A stretch of DNA of 64,000 nucleotides from Petunia secreta. Taxonomy: Eukaryota; Streptophyta; Magnoliopsida; Solanales; Solanaceae. Position 1 is the stretch's first letter. Each line of letters opens with the position of its first letter. The notes under the pieces are model-generated. The model did no database searches. It worked only from the letters and a program-made list of their open reading frames with translations, and was not told where the DNA came from. Location of the stretch: the NCBI GenBank assembly GCA_029990175.1, contig JARKIP010000010.1, positions 47,300,001 to 47,364,000 on the forward strand, read 5' to 3'. A program made the position numbers and the translations under genes. Of this stretch, positions 12,001 to 22,168 are shown one piece after another.

Positions 12001-15000
12001 TTTTGAACAAAGTATACCCTTTTGGTGTACTGTATACCATTCTGGTATACTCTTTTGTGTTTGGATCCAAGTGTGCGATACTACCGGGCGAATAAATATT
12101 TCAGTTTTTGTTGTTTTGGACGAAGTATACCCTTTTGGTATACTGTATACTCTTCTGGTATACCCTTTTGCGTTTGGATCCAAGTGTGCGATGCCACCGA
12201 GCGAATAAATATTTCAATTTCTGTTGTTTTTTAACAAAGTGTACTCTTTTGGTATGCTGTATACTCTTCTAGTATACTTTTTTGTGTTTGGATCCAAGTG
12301 TGCGATGCTACCGAGCGAATAAATATTTCATTTTTTATTATTTTGAACAAAGTATATCCTTTTGGTGTACTGTATACTCTTCTAGTATACCCTTTTGTGT
12401 TTGGATCCAAGTGCGCGATGCTACCGGGCGAATAAAATGTTTCAGCTTTTGTTGTTTTGAACAAAGTATACCCTTTTGGTATACTGTATACTCTTCTGGT
12501 ATACACTTTTGTGTTTGGATACAAGTGTGCGATGCTACCGAGCGAATAAATATTTCAGTTTTTGTTGGTTTGAACAAAGTATACCCTTTTGGTGTATTGT
12601 ATACTCTTCAGGTATACCGTTTTGTGTTTGGATCCAAGTATGCGATGCAACCGAACGAATAAATATTTCAGTTTTTGTTGTTTTGAACAAAGTATATCCT
12701 TTTGGTATACTGTATACTCTTCTGGTATGCTCTTTTGTGTTGGGATCCAAGTGTGCGATGCTACCGACCGAATAAATATTTCAGTTTTTATTATTTTGTA
12801 AAAAACATACCCTTTTGGTATAATGTATACTCTTCTGGTATACCCTTTTGTGTTTGGATCCAAGTGCGCAATGCAATCGAGCGAATAAATATTTTAGTTT
12901 TTGTTGTTTTGAACAAAGTATACCCTTTTGGTATACTGTATACTCTTCTGGTATACTCTTTTGTATTTAGATCCAACTGTGTGATGCTACCGAGCGAATA
13001 AATATTTCAGTTTTTGTTGTTTTGAACAAAGTATACCTTTTTGGTATACCGTATACTCTTCTAGTATACCATTTTGTGTTTTGGATCCAAGTGTGCGATA
13101 CTTCCGAGCGAATAAATATTCCAGTTTTCTTTGTTTTGAACACAGTATACCAAAGGGTATACTGTATACTCTTCTGGTATACCGTTTTGTGTTTGGATCC
13201 AAGTATTCGATGCAACCGAACGAATAAATATTTCAGTTTTTGTTGCTTTGAACAAAGTATATCCTTTGTATACCCTTTTGTGTTCGAATCAAAGTGTAAA
13301 ATATTTCAGAAGGCATATATATTTTAATTTTTATTATTTTTAGAGAAGTATACCTTTTTGGTATATTGTATTCTCTTTTGGTGTACCCTTTTGTATTTGG
13401 ATCAAAGTGTGCGACGCTATCGAGCAAATGAGTATTTCAATTATTATTATTTTGAACAGAATATATCTTTTTGGTATATTGTATACTCTTTCGGTAAACC
13501 TTGTTATGTTTGGATAAAAGTGTGAGATAATATCGAGCAAATAAAATATTTCAGTTTTTGTGTTTGTGAACAAAGTATGCATTTTTGGAGAAAGAAAAAA
13601 AAACAAAAAAAAAAAAGAATATAACAAGATTATGGAGAAAGAAAATAAATTAAAAAATAAAAATATGGGCAGACATGAATAGTGCTAGAAACATGAGAAA
13701 GAAAATAGAAATAAAAAAGAATAAAAAAATGAAAAAAATAAGAATAGTGAAAACGGAGAAGGAAAAAAAAAATAAAAGATGGCAAAAAAAAAGGAGAAAA
13801 AAATAATACTATAAGATATGAGGAGAGAGAGGAACTTGAGTTCCTTGTTTTATGCCTCAAAATAAGAAGGCAATTAGTTAATGGGTATAGAGTGTAAATA
13901 AGTTATGAGTATAAATGTAATGAGTAGACCAATATAAATAAAATAAAATGTATGTGTATTTTTATAAATTTTTCTATTAAAAAACCCGACCTGCCTTACC
14001 CGACCATACAAAAATGCAAGGTGATCCACCTAAGATTATTTTGTGTGGAAAATAGCAATAAAACAGAAGTGAATATTTTGTAACGAAAAAAAAAAAGATT
14101 TTACTACATAATTTACACTAGTTGGATGCTCATATGAGCAATCAACTTTTATACACTAAGGGGTCGTTTGGTTTGGCTTTGGTTTTACGCGGGTATTAAT
14201 TATTAATGCGGGTATTAGTAATGTGGGTATTAATAATGCGTGTATTAATAATGTGGGTATTGATAATGCGGGTATTAGTTATGTGGGGTTTAATAATGTG
14301 GGTATTAGCCACGCATTTATTATAACGTAGGGATTATTTGTTGAATCACTGATAAATTACAAATTAACAAAAAATATTATTATTTAAAATATTTATTTAT
14401 TCCTTAAATAAAATTTTAAAATATCTTTATTATTACGGGGGTTAATTTTGTCATTTTAAATTTTAATAACTGCATTATTAATACTCACATTATTAATACC
14501 ACCTTCTACCCCGCATAAAATAATACATAGATTCCCGCATTAATAATGCGGGTATTAATAATGCGGAATATACAAAAACGCAACCAAACGTTGCACTAAT
14601 TTTATGCGGGTATTAAATTTTCACAGAAAACCAACCAAACGCTGCGCTAAATTAACGCAGAGTTTTGCGCGGGCATTAATGTTTAATGAGGGGACGACCC
14701 CTAAACGCTTGGCAATTGGAAGAAGGAAAAAGTGTCACCTTTTGTGGGGGGGGGGGGGGGGGGGGGGGACAGAGAAATGAATGTTCCAATTACAAGGCAA
14801 AGCAAAGATTGTATTATGGCTTTCGAGATCCCATTCAGACATCATTATTAAGGCTGCCACTATGGGGTGGTCACGGGTCACCTTTACAGTTAACTAGATC
14901 TCAGTTATCTGACAAACATTTACTCCCTATTCTAAATCATTGAGACATAGAGCGTAATTAAGCTTGTTTAAGATAGAAAGATTCAAAAACAAGAATCATA

Positions 15001-15359
15001 TAAAATGTATTTCAATAACTTGATAGTTAAGGAAGTGATTCATGGACATGAAATTATAGAGATATATAGAGTTACCTCTTTAAGGAGCAATCATGCGGTT
15101 GCCATCTGTACTTAAGATAATCTTGATCGGGACGGCCATTCCTCTGACAGTTGAATTCATGTTCAATGAAAGGACAATGTGTTGAGTTGTAAAGAGGATA
15201 TGTTTCATCTTCAATCCAACTTCCTTCAAAAAAGTTGCAGCTCTGTGTTTGATGAATTGGATGTGCATTTGCGTTTGAATGGTAAAGAAGAGACATAAAA
15301 AGACTTGTTAGAATACCAATCAAGATAGTAAAAAAGCTCCAGCCACCCCACAAGCCCAT
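6091..15359 (-). CDS. trichome birefringence-like (TBL/PMR5, DUF231) polysaccharide O-acetyltransferase, five exons
   Basis: Exons on the minus strand: 15359-15076, 7479-7308, 7000-6825, 6726-6568 and 6385-6091. All four introns have GT-AG ends, phases fit, and the joined frame is 1086 nt, giving 361 residues without a stop. Exon 1 starts MGLWGGW, with one hydrophobic segment (about residues 8-26) typical of a Golgi type II signal anchor, followed by the PMR5N/TBL domain (CNFFEGSWIEDE, CQRNGRPDQDYLKYRW). Exon 2 carries the GDS catalytic-serine motif in MFVGDSLSRNQW. Exon 5 holds the DxxH motif in DCSHWCLAGVPDTWN. TBL proteins transfer acetyl groups to wall polysaccharides such as xylan in the Golgi. 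Length and domain order are normal for the family, so it looks functional despite a 7.6-kb first intron full of transposons. The subgroup is perhaps near TBL38/41-43; acceptor substrate unknown. Confidence 0.93.
8513..8795. mobile_element. PIF/Harbinger-type MITE, 283 bp
   Basis: Imperfect terminal inverted repeats GGACCCGTTTGtCCATA and GTGGCCGTTTGGTCATA, flanked by TTA at 8510-8512 and 8796-8798. A 3-bp TTA duplication and G-rich termini are typical of Tourist/Harbinger MITEs. No coding capacity. Confidence 0.7.
8966..9315. mobile_element. MULE-type MITE, 350 bp, with 9-bp target duplication
   Basis: Flanked by identical 9-bp direct repeats ATAATTAAA at 8957-8965 and 9316-9324. The ends are weakly inverted (CGATTTTTTTACAC and GGGAGATTTACAAAAA on opposite strands, each followed by an ATACCCAT-like block). 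A 9-bp duplication is the hallmark of Mutator-like elements. The interior is AT-rich and non-coding. Confidence 0.6.
9461..9677. mobile_element. Stowaway (Tc1/mariner) MITE, 217 bp
   Basis: Starts CTCCCTCCATTCTATTTTA and ends with the inverse, GGGACGGAGGGAG; TA dinucleotides flank both ends (9459-9460, 9678-9679). The CTCCCTCCRT terminus with TA duplication is the Stowaway signature. Confidence 0.85.
9778..13974. mobile_element. MULE-like element (4.2 kb) carrying a 113-bp satellite array
   Basis: Flanked by perfect 9-bp direct repeats TATTAAAAA at 9769-9777 and 13975-13983. The ends share an inverted block: ATTTACACTCTATGCCCATTA near 9883-9905 and its complement (TAATGGGTATAGAGTGTAAAT) near 13879-13899, and both termini are GRAAWTTTT-like. 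Just inside the left end is a 5'-UTR-like segment (9960-10100: AAACCCTAG, then GCC/CCG-rich sequence). No transposase reading frame is visible, so it would need an enzyme in trans. The middle is the tandem array at 11100-13590. Superfamily assignment rests on the 9-bp duplication and the long degenerate inverted ends. Confidence 0.6.
11100..13590. repeat. tandem array of a 113-bp unit, about 22 copies
   Basis: The motif GGATCCAAGTGTGCGATG recurs at 11724, 11837, 11950, 12063 and 12176, exactly 113 bases apart, and the pattern continues to about 13260. Outer units (11100-11640 and 13260-13590) are diverged while central ones are nearly uniform, the usual sign of unequal exchange or conversion in the centre. 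Each unit contains the inverted repeat GTATACCCTTTTGGTATAC followed by another GTATAC block, so it can form serial hairpins. Reading frames of 60-126 codons seen here on both strands are artefacts of the repeat. Confidence 0.95.
14160..14701. mobile_element. PIF/Harbinger-type MITE, 542 bp
   Basis: Starts GGGGTCGTTTGG and ends ACGACCCC, flanked by TAA at 14157-14159 and 14702-14704. The interior has many copies of GCGGGTATTAATAATG-like blocks in both orientations, making the whole element highly self-complementary. Non-coding. Confidence 0.75.
14746..14768 (+). repeat. G23 homopolymer
   Basis: Uninterrupted run of 23 G in intron 1 of the TBL gene (C23 on the transcribed strand). A G13 run occurs at 15510-15522 upstream of the gene. 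Lengths of such runs are often unreliable in assemblies. Confidence 0.9.
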
Positions 15360-16540
15360 GTTTCTTTTAATGCTTGCTGGCTGGCTGCTAACTTCTACTC
15401 ATTTTAAAGTGAACAGAAGCAGAACTGCCACTTTGCTGCTTCTCTCTCACATATGTATGTGCTCATAGACGTCCAGGCCCTAGAGGAGTGCTGTGGACCC
15501 GGGTTGGGTGGGGGGGGGGGGGAGGGAATGGTGATGAGGGTGTTCCCTCTTCGTGTTTTATTAGTAGTAGTAGATTGCTATGATCTAGGGGAAAGATTAT
15601 TTAGATGGAATCCTAACTTTTCCGTAAAGAAAGTGAGATCTTAACAACGTAGTACTGTAATGTTTTGTACTTTTTCCGTTTTTTCACAGATATAACCCGA
15701 GGAGTTGTCAATTATAGATGGTCCAGATGCTATTTTCCGGTAATTGCTCTTTTAATTTTTGTTTTAATCTAAATATAAAATGTATTATGTGTTTGGTGTA
15801 ACAACATTCTTACCAAAAAAGTTTCCAGGGAAACAATTTAAAATCTGGAAAATGTATTCGGACGGTTGGATAATCAGCTAATTTAACCTCAGCCCAAAGA
15901 GGAAACATATCTGATTAGTATTAGGGATTTCCATATAAATAGATCTCAATATAGGATATATTAACAAGTCACCTAGCACTAACATAATCTAGCCACAATT
16001 TTTATATTTAAAATTTAATTTATAATTAAAATATGACATATAATTAGATTAATATTCTTTATATATAACTTCTGTACACATATATACACACATATATTGG
16101 TTTTATATTTTTTAAATATTTATATCGTCAAATTATATCTAATAAATATGATAGGAAAAGAAAGAAAAGACAAAATATGGTTACAAAAAGTGCATAAGGG
16201 TTAGGAATGATTATGTGAGGGTATTAATCCCTTTGTATTTGTATATGTAATTATTTTACGGACAATTACAAAAATATACAACTCTAACACCAAATTTACA
16301 AAAAATACCGATACTTTAACACTTTACAAAGCATAGCAATAGATTTTTTACATAGCATATACAAGTTCCAACAAACACCTACAATTTAAGATTTTATCTC
16401 CTTCTTCCTACCTTCTCCAATCTCCACTCATCAATGCCCTGGGGGGGCTGCTGCCACCATTTCCCGCCGCTAGACAGCCCCACTGAATTAGAGGAAGATA
16501 CACACGATGGTGACCGCGAGATCCTACTGTCAATCCCTTA
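15360..16540. other. upstream region of the TBL gene
   Basis: About 1.2 kb of mostly AT-rich sequence between the TBL start codon and the decayed Tat element A. It must hold the TBL promoter, but I cannot point to a convincing TATA box. It contains a G13 run (15510-15522) and no coding feature. Confidence 0.5.
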
Positions 16541-16544
16541 GGGG

Positions 16545-17640
16545 ATTAATGTGCTTACACGCCCCAAGATTGTTGTTCGAGGTCTTAAAGACTTAGTTGG
16601 GCCTTTAGAGGCAAGAATTTTTCATAAACTTTATTTTCTAGAGCTTCTCACTAAAATCATTGAGTTCAAAACGAAGGTAGACTTCTTGCCTAGCTTCCTT
16701 TTGCTCTTTGATATGTTTGTTCCTTTATGCATCGCTTACGCTTTCCGTCTTATTGCTTATTCTAAGGATTTGTAATAGCTGTAAAGGCTATGCATCGAGT
16801 CATTTGTTTTTAGGATGAGGAAAAACGCTCTATGAGGAGAATAAGGTCCTGAAGGCTAATGTCAAAAGACTGAATCTGTTAGCAAAGGATAACAAAATGG
16901 TTGCAGGCCACTGTTGAAAGCCTAGACTTTTTGGCTGAAGAACTCAGGCAGTTGGATAACTTGCAGAAGATCTTGGAGACTGAAAGTCTTAAGAACTGGC
17001 TCCATAAGGATAGGCTCGAGAAACTGACAGAGTATATGAGACACGAACATAAGGAGTGAGTCCAAGAGCCTGAGATGTCTGTTACTGAGAAAAATATTAT
17101 TGAGGCCATCGCAGAGCCTGTGTTGCTCCCTGCCGTCAATATTGTCCAGCCTGGAGCTGCGTACTACCACCACTGAAGAGAAAGCGCTCGAAGCTAAATG
17201 AGTTGCGGCTGAGCTCCGAGCTGTTGCTTAGTAGTAAAGGGATGAGAATGGCCAGCTGCATGTTGAAATTAGGCTACTCAAGAAAGCTTGTGATGACCTC
17301 TGCAACTGTCTTCATGCCTTGGATTACAAACAGAAGGTTAGGCTTGATAGATTAACCGTAGCCACTGAGTTAGCCACTTTGGAACGAGTCCACGACAATT
17401 CCAACCTTGACTTGGTGACCGAGATTAAAGAGGTGCAGGCTCTAGTGGTCATATCAGATACTCAACTTTTCTCTGATGCCAAGAGGGATCTAAAGAAGGC
17501 GGCCCCAGCCAGGAGGGTGATAGTGGTGTTCTCTTTAGAGGCCAAGTTGGAGACGAAAGTTTTACGTCGAAGGATGGTGCTGAAGAAGCTAGCTTGCCTA
17601 CAGACGGGAGTTAGCTCCTCAGATTTGACTAGCCTTAGTT
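16545..17640 (+). pseudogene. antisense coiled-coil gene remnant of element A
   Basis: Plus-strand remains of the gene that lies opposite gag-pol in Tat elements. The stretch PKIVVRGLKDLVGPLEARIF at about 16560-16620 parallels PSVVIDHTAELIGPYEQ in element C. It is followed by Lys/Glu/Leu-rich coiled-coil sequence in several frames (16800-17640), including a 134-codon stretch (17319-17723) with VRLDRLTVATELATLERVHD. Stops and frameshifts are frequent, and the Transposase_28-like first exon is missing. Confidence 0.55.
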
Positions 17641-18640
17641 GCTTTATATTTTCGTATAATTGTAGCCTTCGGGCTTTTATTAAACAATTGCCTTGTTTGT
17701 TTGGCATTATCTGTCTTTTATAAGTTCGTGCCCATCTTCAAGTTATTTCTTTGGATGTCGTTAGAAGGGGCGTCTTTTGCTTTGAGTACGCTGGCTCTTG
17801 CGACCGAAATGTTTTATTCATTCACAAGAGATACTATTGCGCTAGCAGTTGCGCCCTTTACTTGCTTATGAAAAACATGTTCGTATCCGTGAAGGGCGTA
17901 TTGTTTCGTCTAATGAATACGTAATATGCGCCTGTAGTGGACGTCTTTTACTTCTCTAATGAAGATGCCGTTTGCGCGCGTGGTAGACGTCTTATCCTTA
18001 TCTTTTAAAGACATGTTTGCGCCCGCAGGAGACGTATTTGCTTGTCCACTCGAGTGCGTAAGTCTTTCCGCACTATATAAAGAGGTATCCCCTTTCACTT
18101 AGGTGTAAGTTAAATTGTGTATTAACATACGGTGTAGCCTAGGGGCTTAGCTAGAGTTAATTTAGTTAGAGCCGACCTAACTTCATTGAATTGATGATAT
18201 GCGATAAACTAACTAAAGTCGAGTTGCAGTTTTATTGCTAAAAGCAATGATGCTAAGTCTAATAGCATAAAAGATGGACATTGGGTCGGAAAGTGCAACG
18301 AGGATGTTGGGTCCATACGCAAAAAAAAAAAAAAGAAAAAAAAGGCACTAGGCCCGAAAGTCATTATAACTATAAAAAAAAAGTCAAAAAACTTCAAAAA
18401 TGAATTATGGGACATTATGTCCAAAACTACTAGCTATCTTTCTCCCCCTCCCCTTGAGCATCTAAGTCCTTGGGGAAATAACTCAAATACAGAAGCTTAG
18501 GGGTCTTCCATCGTCTTACAGGGGCTCTTTCTTTCCTGCTCTCCTGCTTTGGCTTTTCATGAACTGGTTGTTGTATAGCATTCCCTCAAATTATCCTGCT
18601 CTCGCTAGATCTCTTTTATCCTCCACTTGGTTGGATAATT
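17640..18640. other. non-coding spacer of element A
   Basis: Region between the antisense gene and the protease. At 17840-18060 it has short direct repeats built around gcgcCYGYAGTRGACGTCTT-like blocks and ATGAAKA motifs. TAACTAAAGTCGAGTTGCAG followed by TTTTATTG (about 18210-18236) resembles the C spacer near 57608-57636, supporting a common origin. A TATATAAA block at about 18074 is present, with nothing obvious downstream. Confidence 0.5.
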
Positions 18641-19140
18641 TACCCTTTGATGAAGAGTTGATGGTACCGCCCGCATTTCGTGTATCCAGGGCTGCCCCGT
18701 GATTACGTTGTATGGGATGTCAGCTCGCATTACCTGAAAATATGTGGCCTTGACTGCTTCAGGCATATAAACTGGTAAGATAATCTCTGCGATCGACCTC
18801 TTGCTGTTATTGTTGAAGCCCCATAGCGTGTATGAACTCAGGACTACCTAGTCCGTGATCCCCATGGCTTGCATAACATCCCACTAGATGAGATTAACGC
18901 CACTACCAGCATCAACAAGGACTCACTTTACATCTGAGTCTCTGATCCTAATGGTAACAACCAAGGCATCGTGCTGTGGGAAGAGGAAACCCTCGATGTC
19001 GCTATCTTCAAAGAAGAACATGTCATCGCTTGATACCTTATTGCCTTTTGTGTCAGCTTTGCATACCATTACGCCACTCATTGTATTGTTGGGAACTTCG
19101 TGTCCTCCAATTATTACATTGATGGATCTTTTGGCTCTGG
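18640..19140 (-). pseudogene. aspartic protease remnant of element A
   Basis: The minus strand around 18890-18930 reads VLVDAGSGVNLI, with the catalytic DAGS motif, and is followed downstream by WGFNNNSKRSIAEI and NVITGQPWIHEMRAVPSTLH, parallel to GFNNSSEKTLGEI and NIILGRPWIHDMQAVPSTYH in element B. A TAG interrupts the frame right after VNLI. No RT follows. Confidence 0.65.
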
Positions 19141-19248
19141 TAACTCTAGGGGTTGATCTTCATTTCTGCTCTTCGTGTAAGTTTGTTTTCCTTAAAGTAA
19201 TTGATCTTCGTTTCTGCTCCTCGTGTAAGTTTGTTTTCCTTAAAGTAA

Positions 19249-20085
19249 CTATTTTAAGTGAACTTTACTGACGAGGTGAGCCACTTCCAGTATCAGAGTT
19301 CTGCAGTTGGCGGCATCATGGTCGTGATCCTTATGGAATTCGTAGTACAATGTATGATCTCTTCTGCCCGGTTCTGCCATCATGTCCTTTGGCAAGGAGA
19401 CCTGCATGTTTTTTAGATGATTCTTCACAAATTCAACTGTGTTCACACGTATGCTGAGGTTTTCAAACCTTTCGGTGTCCTTGCAAAATATGATGAACCT
19501 TTGTTGCCGTGTGAATTTTCTCTTCGAGCACACAGTTCCTGCTTATCAGCCTTGGTACGTTCCCCTATGGTCTTCGGACCAGATATCCTCTGTCGAATTG
19601 CTTGCGGTTCCTGTAGTCACCTTTCTCAAATGACTTGACTGAGTCTGTTTCGACCCTAAGTTTATGTTTATCGCGATGATGCAACTTGTTCCATGTCTTA
19701 GCTGGGTGCTCTTATAAGCTCCTTTGCAGCTTCTGCGTGGCCGCCGAACATGTGGGATTCAGATTCTTGGCGAAGGCCATAGTTGAAATATTGTCTGCTA
19801 CCGGCGGAAAAGTCATGCAGTCCTTTTAGAATCTTTCAAGGTATGCTTTCAGTAGTTCGCCTTCATCCTCCTTAATCTCGAAGATAGCTTCCATCATCTT
19901 CTCTCGCTTTTAGGTACCGAAGCGCGCTTTCATGAACTCATCCAGATCTACTATGTCGCTAGCTGGATCAACTGTGTTCCCATCAAAACCTTTGCCCGCC
20001 TCATCTGGTGCAAGGGCAGCGTCTCGCAATACTCTATCGTAGTCTTGCAACATAATTGAATTTGTTTCTTCGTAATAAGAATTGC
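19249..20085 (-). pseudogene. gag remnant of element A
   Basis: The minus strand contains a Retrotrans_gag-like stretch (EAIFEIKEDEGELLKAYLERF around 19850-19900, with a stop) and, at 19249-19533, the Tat-type zinc-knuckle-like motif YYEFHKDHDHDAANC preceded by EPGRRDHT. Corresponding B motif: YCEFYRDHGHTTEDC. Several stops break the frame. Confidence 0.7.
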
Positions 20086-20087
20086 AT

Positions 20088-20108
20088 GGGCCCCATGGTG
20101 GGCGTCAA
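20088..20108 (-). other. primer binding site of element A
   Basis: The minus strand reads TTTGACGCCCACCATGGGGC next to the LTR end. This resembles the TTGGCGCCCACCGTGGGG type used by plant gypsy elements, with a substitution. Confidence 0.6.
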
Positions 20109-20110
20109 AC

Positions 20111-20562
20111 TGTTTATGCCTAAACTTGTTGGCTAGGTAAAACAATTAAATGTTGAAAAAGGCCACATACAATAATGAAATATTGAAGAAAGCGAATATA
20201 AATAGGAGTTGTATTCTTTAGATAAAGAAGAAGGATTCTAGTTGTATCTCAGCATGTCTTTTACAATGAGTGAATGAGGTATACATAGGCTTTACCCTAA
20301 TTCTACTTATGGTATAGTACATCTACATGAGACCTTTGGCCCATTACAAGAGTCGGTTACCAAGGTTTAACCTAAATAGGAGCTAGACTAAGCCTAAGGC
20401 AGCTAAATAATAGAGATACGCCAATCGGCTCGACGCCCGTGCCTGAAGGAGCTGGTGTATACTATTAGCGCCCGTTATCTTATTGGACGCGTCTGATCCG
20501 GGCCAGCTGGCCTTTTACTTAATTACATGTGACACAATTTTACCTGCATAGCAATGTCAACA
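20111..20562 (-). repeat. 5' LTR of element A (about 452 bp)
   Basis: Starts TGTTTATGCC and ends CAATGTCAACA on the plus strand; it borders the primer binding site. The first 45 bases (ATGCCTAAAC, GGTAAAACAATTAAAT) resemble the 3' LTR of element C (AAGCCTAAAT, GGTAAAATAATTAAAT). The outer boundary is inferred from TG/CA ends only. Confidence 0.6.
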
Positions 20563-21394
20563 AAAAGGAAGAAAAATTAAAAGAAGAAAAAGAGGAGAGG
20601 GAAGAGAGGATTAGGAGGAGGAAGAAAAAATAAGAAAAAGAGCGTGCTGAAAACCGGGAAGTAGCGTCTGCCGCTACTGTTTTGTTTCTTTTTTTTTTTT
20701 TTTTTTTTTTTGTGTGGCTAGGTTTATTCTTTTGCCTTTTAAGTGAGATGCTATTTTTGAAAAGGTTATTTTTTTTAAATAAAAAGAGTGTCTTACATTA
20801 CCCAAAAAACGAGTGTCTTAGAAATGAACATATTGAAACACTAGTTGAAATCTCGAAGAAGTTTGGCCCAATATGAAGCTTTATATATGAATTTTGCACT
20901 AGTAGACACTTTGCCCACCTTACTACCAATATGGGCTCATGTTACCAGTCCTTACATGAATTAACCTAGTACCCTCAATATTTAAAAATCCTAGCATGTA
21001 GCACCCACATTTCCATTATTCTCCTTCATAAAAAAAAAAGGAGAACCTAGAGTCGCATTCTCTCCCTCTCGGGGTTACCGACCTCCCCCATTCTCCTCGT
21101 CACTAGCTACTCTGCTGTCTCTATCCCTTTTCTCCGGCAAAATCTTCTCTTTCCTTCCTCCAAATCCTACCATTTCCACCATTTGGCCCCATCGTTTTCC
21201 ACTAAGTATGTCGGCCTCCACGACGTCCACAATTGAATCCACCACCACCTCTTCTGCCTCTTCCGCTGTGATGAAGATGGATCTGCCGCGACTGCCTCGA
21301 CTAGATCTGCCTCAGCCTTCTTTCTTCATATCTTTCGTGGTTGCTTGCTAGCCTTCACTGATGCTTCTTTTTTCTTAATATTAATAGTGGTTAT
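20563..21394. other. sequence between elements A and B
   Basis: AT-rich then, from about 21050, TC-rich sequence with CCR-type codon-like blocks. A 47-codon frame (21208-21351, MSASTTSTIESTTTSSASS) has no recognisable domain and may be chance in low-complexity DNA. A poly-T run lies at 20691-20711. This is the left flank of element B's insertion. Confidence 0.4.
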
Positions 21395-22065
21395 TGTATT
21401 GGATAAAAGCTGACTGGACTTGGAAGGATGACACGTGTCTTCCACGTGGCGCGGACTGACGTTTCAACGGACAGACATTCACCAGACAGATATTTCCCAC
21501 GGGCAGACCCAAGGAAGTTACGGAACATTTCAACAGTCAACATAATTTAAATGAGCAGTTATTGGCATTATTGTACGCGATCATTCATTAAACGGTCGTC
21601 AAGACAATCCTTCCAGCCCAGCGGTTACAACTTCGCCGAATGGGTGCCTGGTAGTTACTTATCTAGACGGTTCCATGCCCAACAGTTACTACAATCCCAA
21701 CGGGCGCCTTTCAGGCCTATAAATAACGTTTATCTTAACCAATTGTAACAACTTTTACTTCCTGTTTTACATCATCAATAAGAATACTCTCTCTCTCTTT
21801 CATTCGGATATACTCTTTGTTCATACTTCAATTACTATTTTAGCGATTGGATCATCTAAAGTGTGGCGGATATCGACCAACTCTCCCCGGAGACGAAGGA
21901 TACGATACGTTTGCCTCTCTTTGCTTTCGTTTATACTTTACTTTTAACGTTCTATATTAATATTACTTGATTGATCGTGCAAGTTCTTAATCTCAACTAT
22001 TGATCGTGACCCCGCAAATACAAATTTAATTGTTAATTGGCCTAAAATCGGATCTAGGTTAAACA
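21395..22065 (+). repeat. 5' LTR of element B (671 bp)
   Basis: Starts TGTATTGGATAAAAGC and ends GGTTAAACA before the primer binding site. CCTATAAATAACG near 21717-21729 is the likely TATA box. Nearly identical to 32221-32889. Confidence 0.93.
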
Positions 22066-22068
22066 ATT

Positions 22069-22090
22069 TGGCGACCACAGTGGGAGCCGG
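22069..22090 (+). other. primer binding site of element B
   Basis: TGGCGACCACAGTGGGAGCC begins three bases after the LTR. TGGCGACCAC is the type used by Ogre/Tat elements, where tRNA-Arg has been reported as primer; the tRNA identity here is my inference. Confidence 0.7.
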
Positions 22091-22168
22091 TCAATAGCTT
22101 TCGTAGGTTAAAACGTCTATCTTTGATATTATATCTATTTCCGTCTATCTTCTTGTTTCATAACTAAC

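Larger units (their letters stand above)
7480..15075 (-). other. intron 1 of the TBL gene (7.6 kb), transposon-rich
   Basis: Donor at 15075 (GTAAC) and acceptor ending at 7480 (TTGTGCAG). It contains, in window order, MITEs at 8513-8795, 8966-9315 and 9461-9677, a MULE-like element at 9778-13974 and a MITE at 14160-14701. Stretches 7480-8512 and 14702-15075 are AT-rich with no recognisable feature except a G23 run. Confidence 0.85.
16540..20562 (-). mobile_element. element A: decayed Tat-lineage gypsy derivative lacking RT and integrase
   Basis: On the minus strand: 5' LTR (20562-20111), primer binding site, gag remains (about 20080-19249), protease remains (about 19130-18640), a spacer, then a plus-strand (antisense) coiled-coil gene remnant at 16545-17640. 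No RT, RNase H or integrase sequence is present between protease and antisense gene. No second LTR is recognisable near 16540, so the left end is truncated. Element C shows the same architecture and related LTR and spacer sequence, so the lack of RT-integrase may be a family trait. Confidence 0.7.

Noticed and set aside
11185..13427. Many 60-126-codon frames on both strands in the satellite region
   Set aside because: They recur every 113 bases in changing frames, contain the same words and have no domain; they are products of a stop-poor repeat unit.
11100..13590. CRISPR-like regular repeats
   Set aside because: The whole 113-bp unit is repeated with no unique spacers, and the DNA is from a plant.
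21208..21351. 47-codon frame upstream of element B as a real small gene
   Set aside because: Ser/Thr low complexity, no recognisable domain, and no promoter that I can see.
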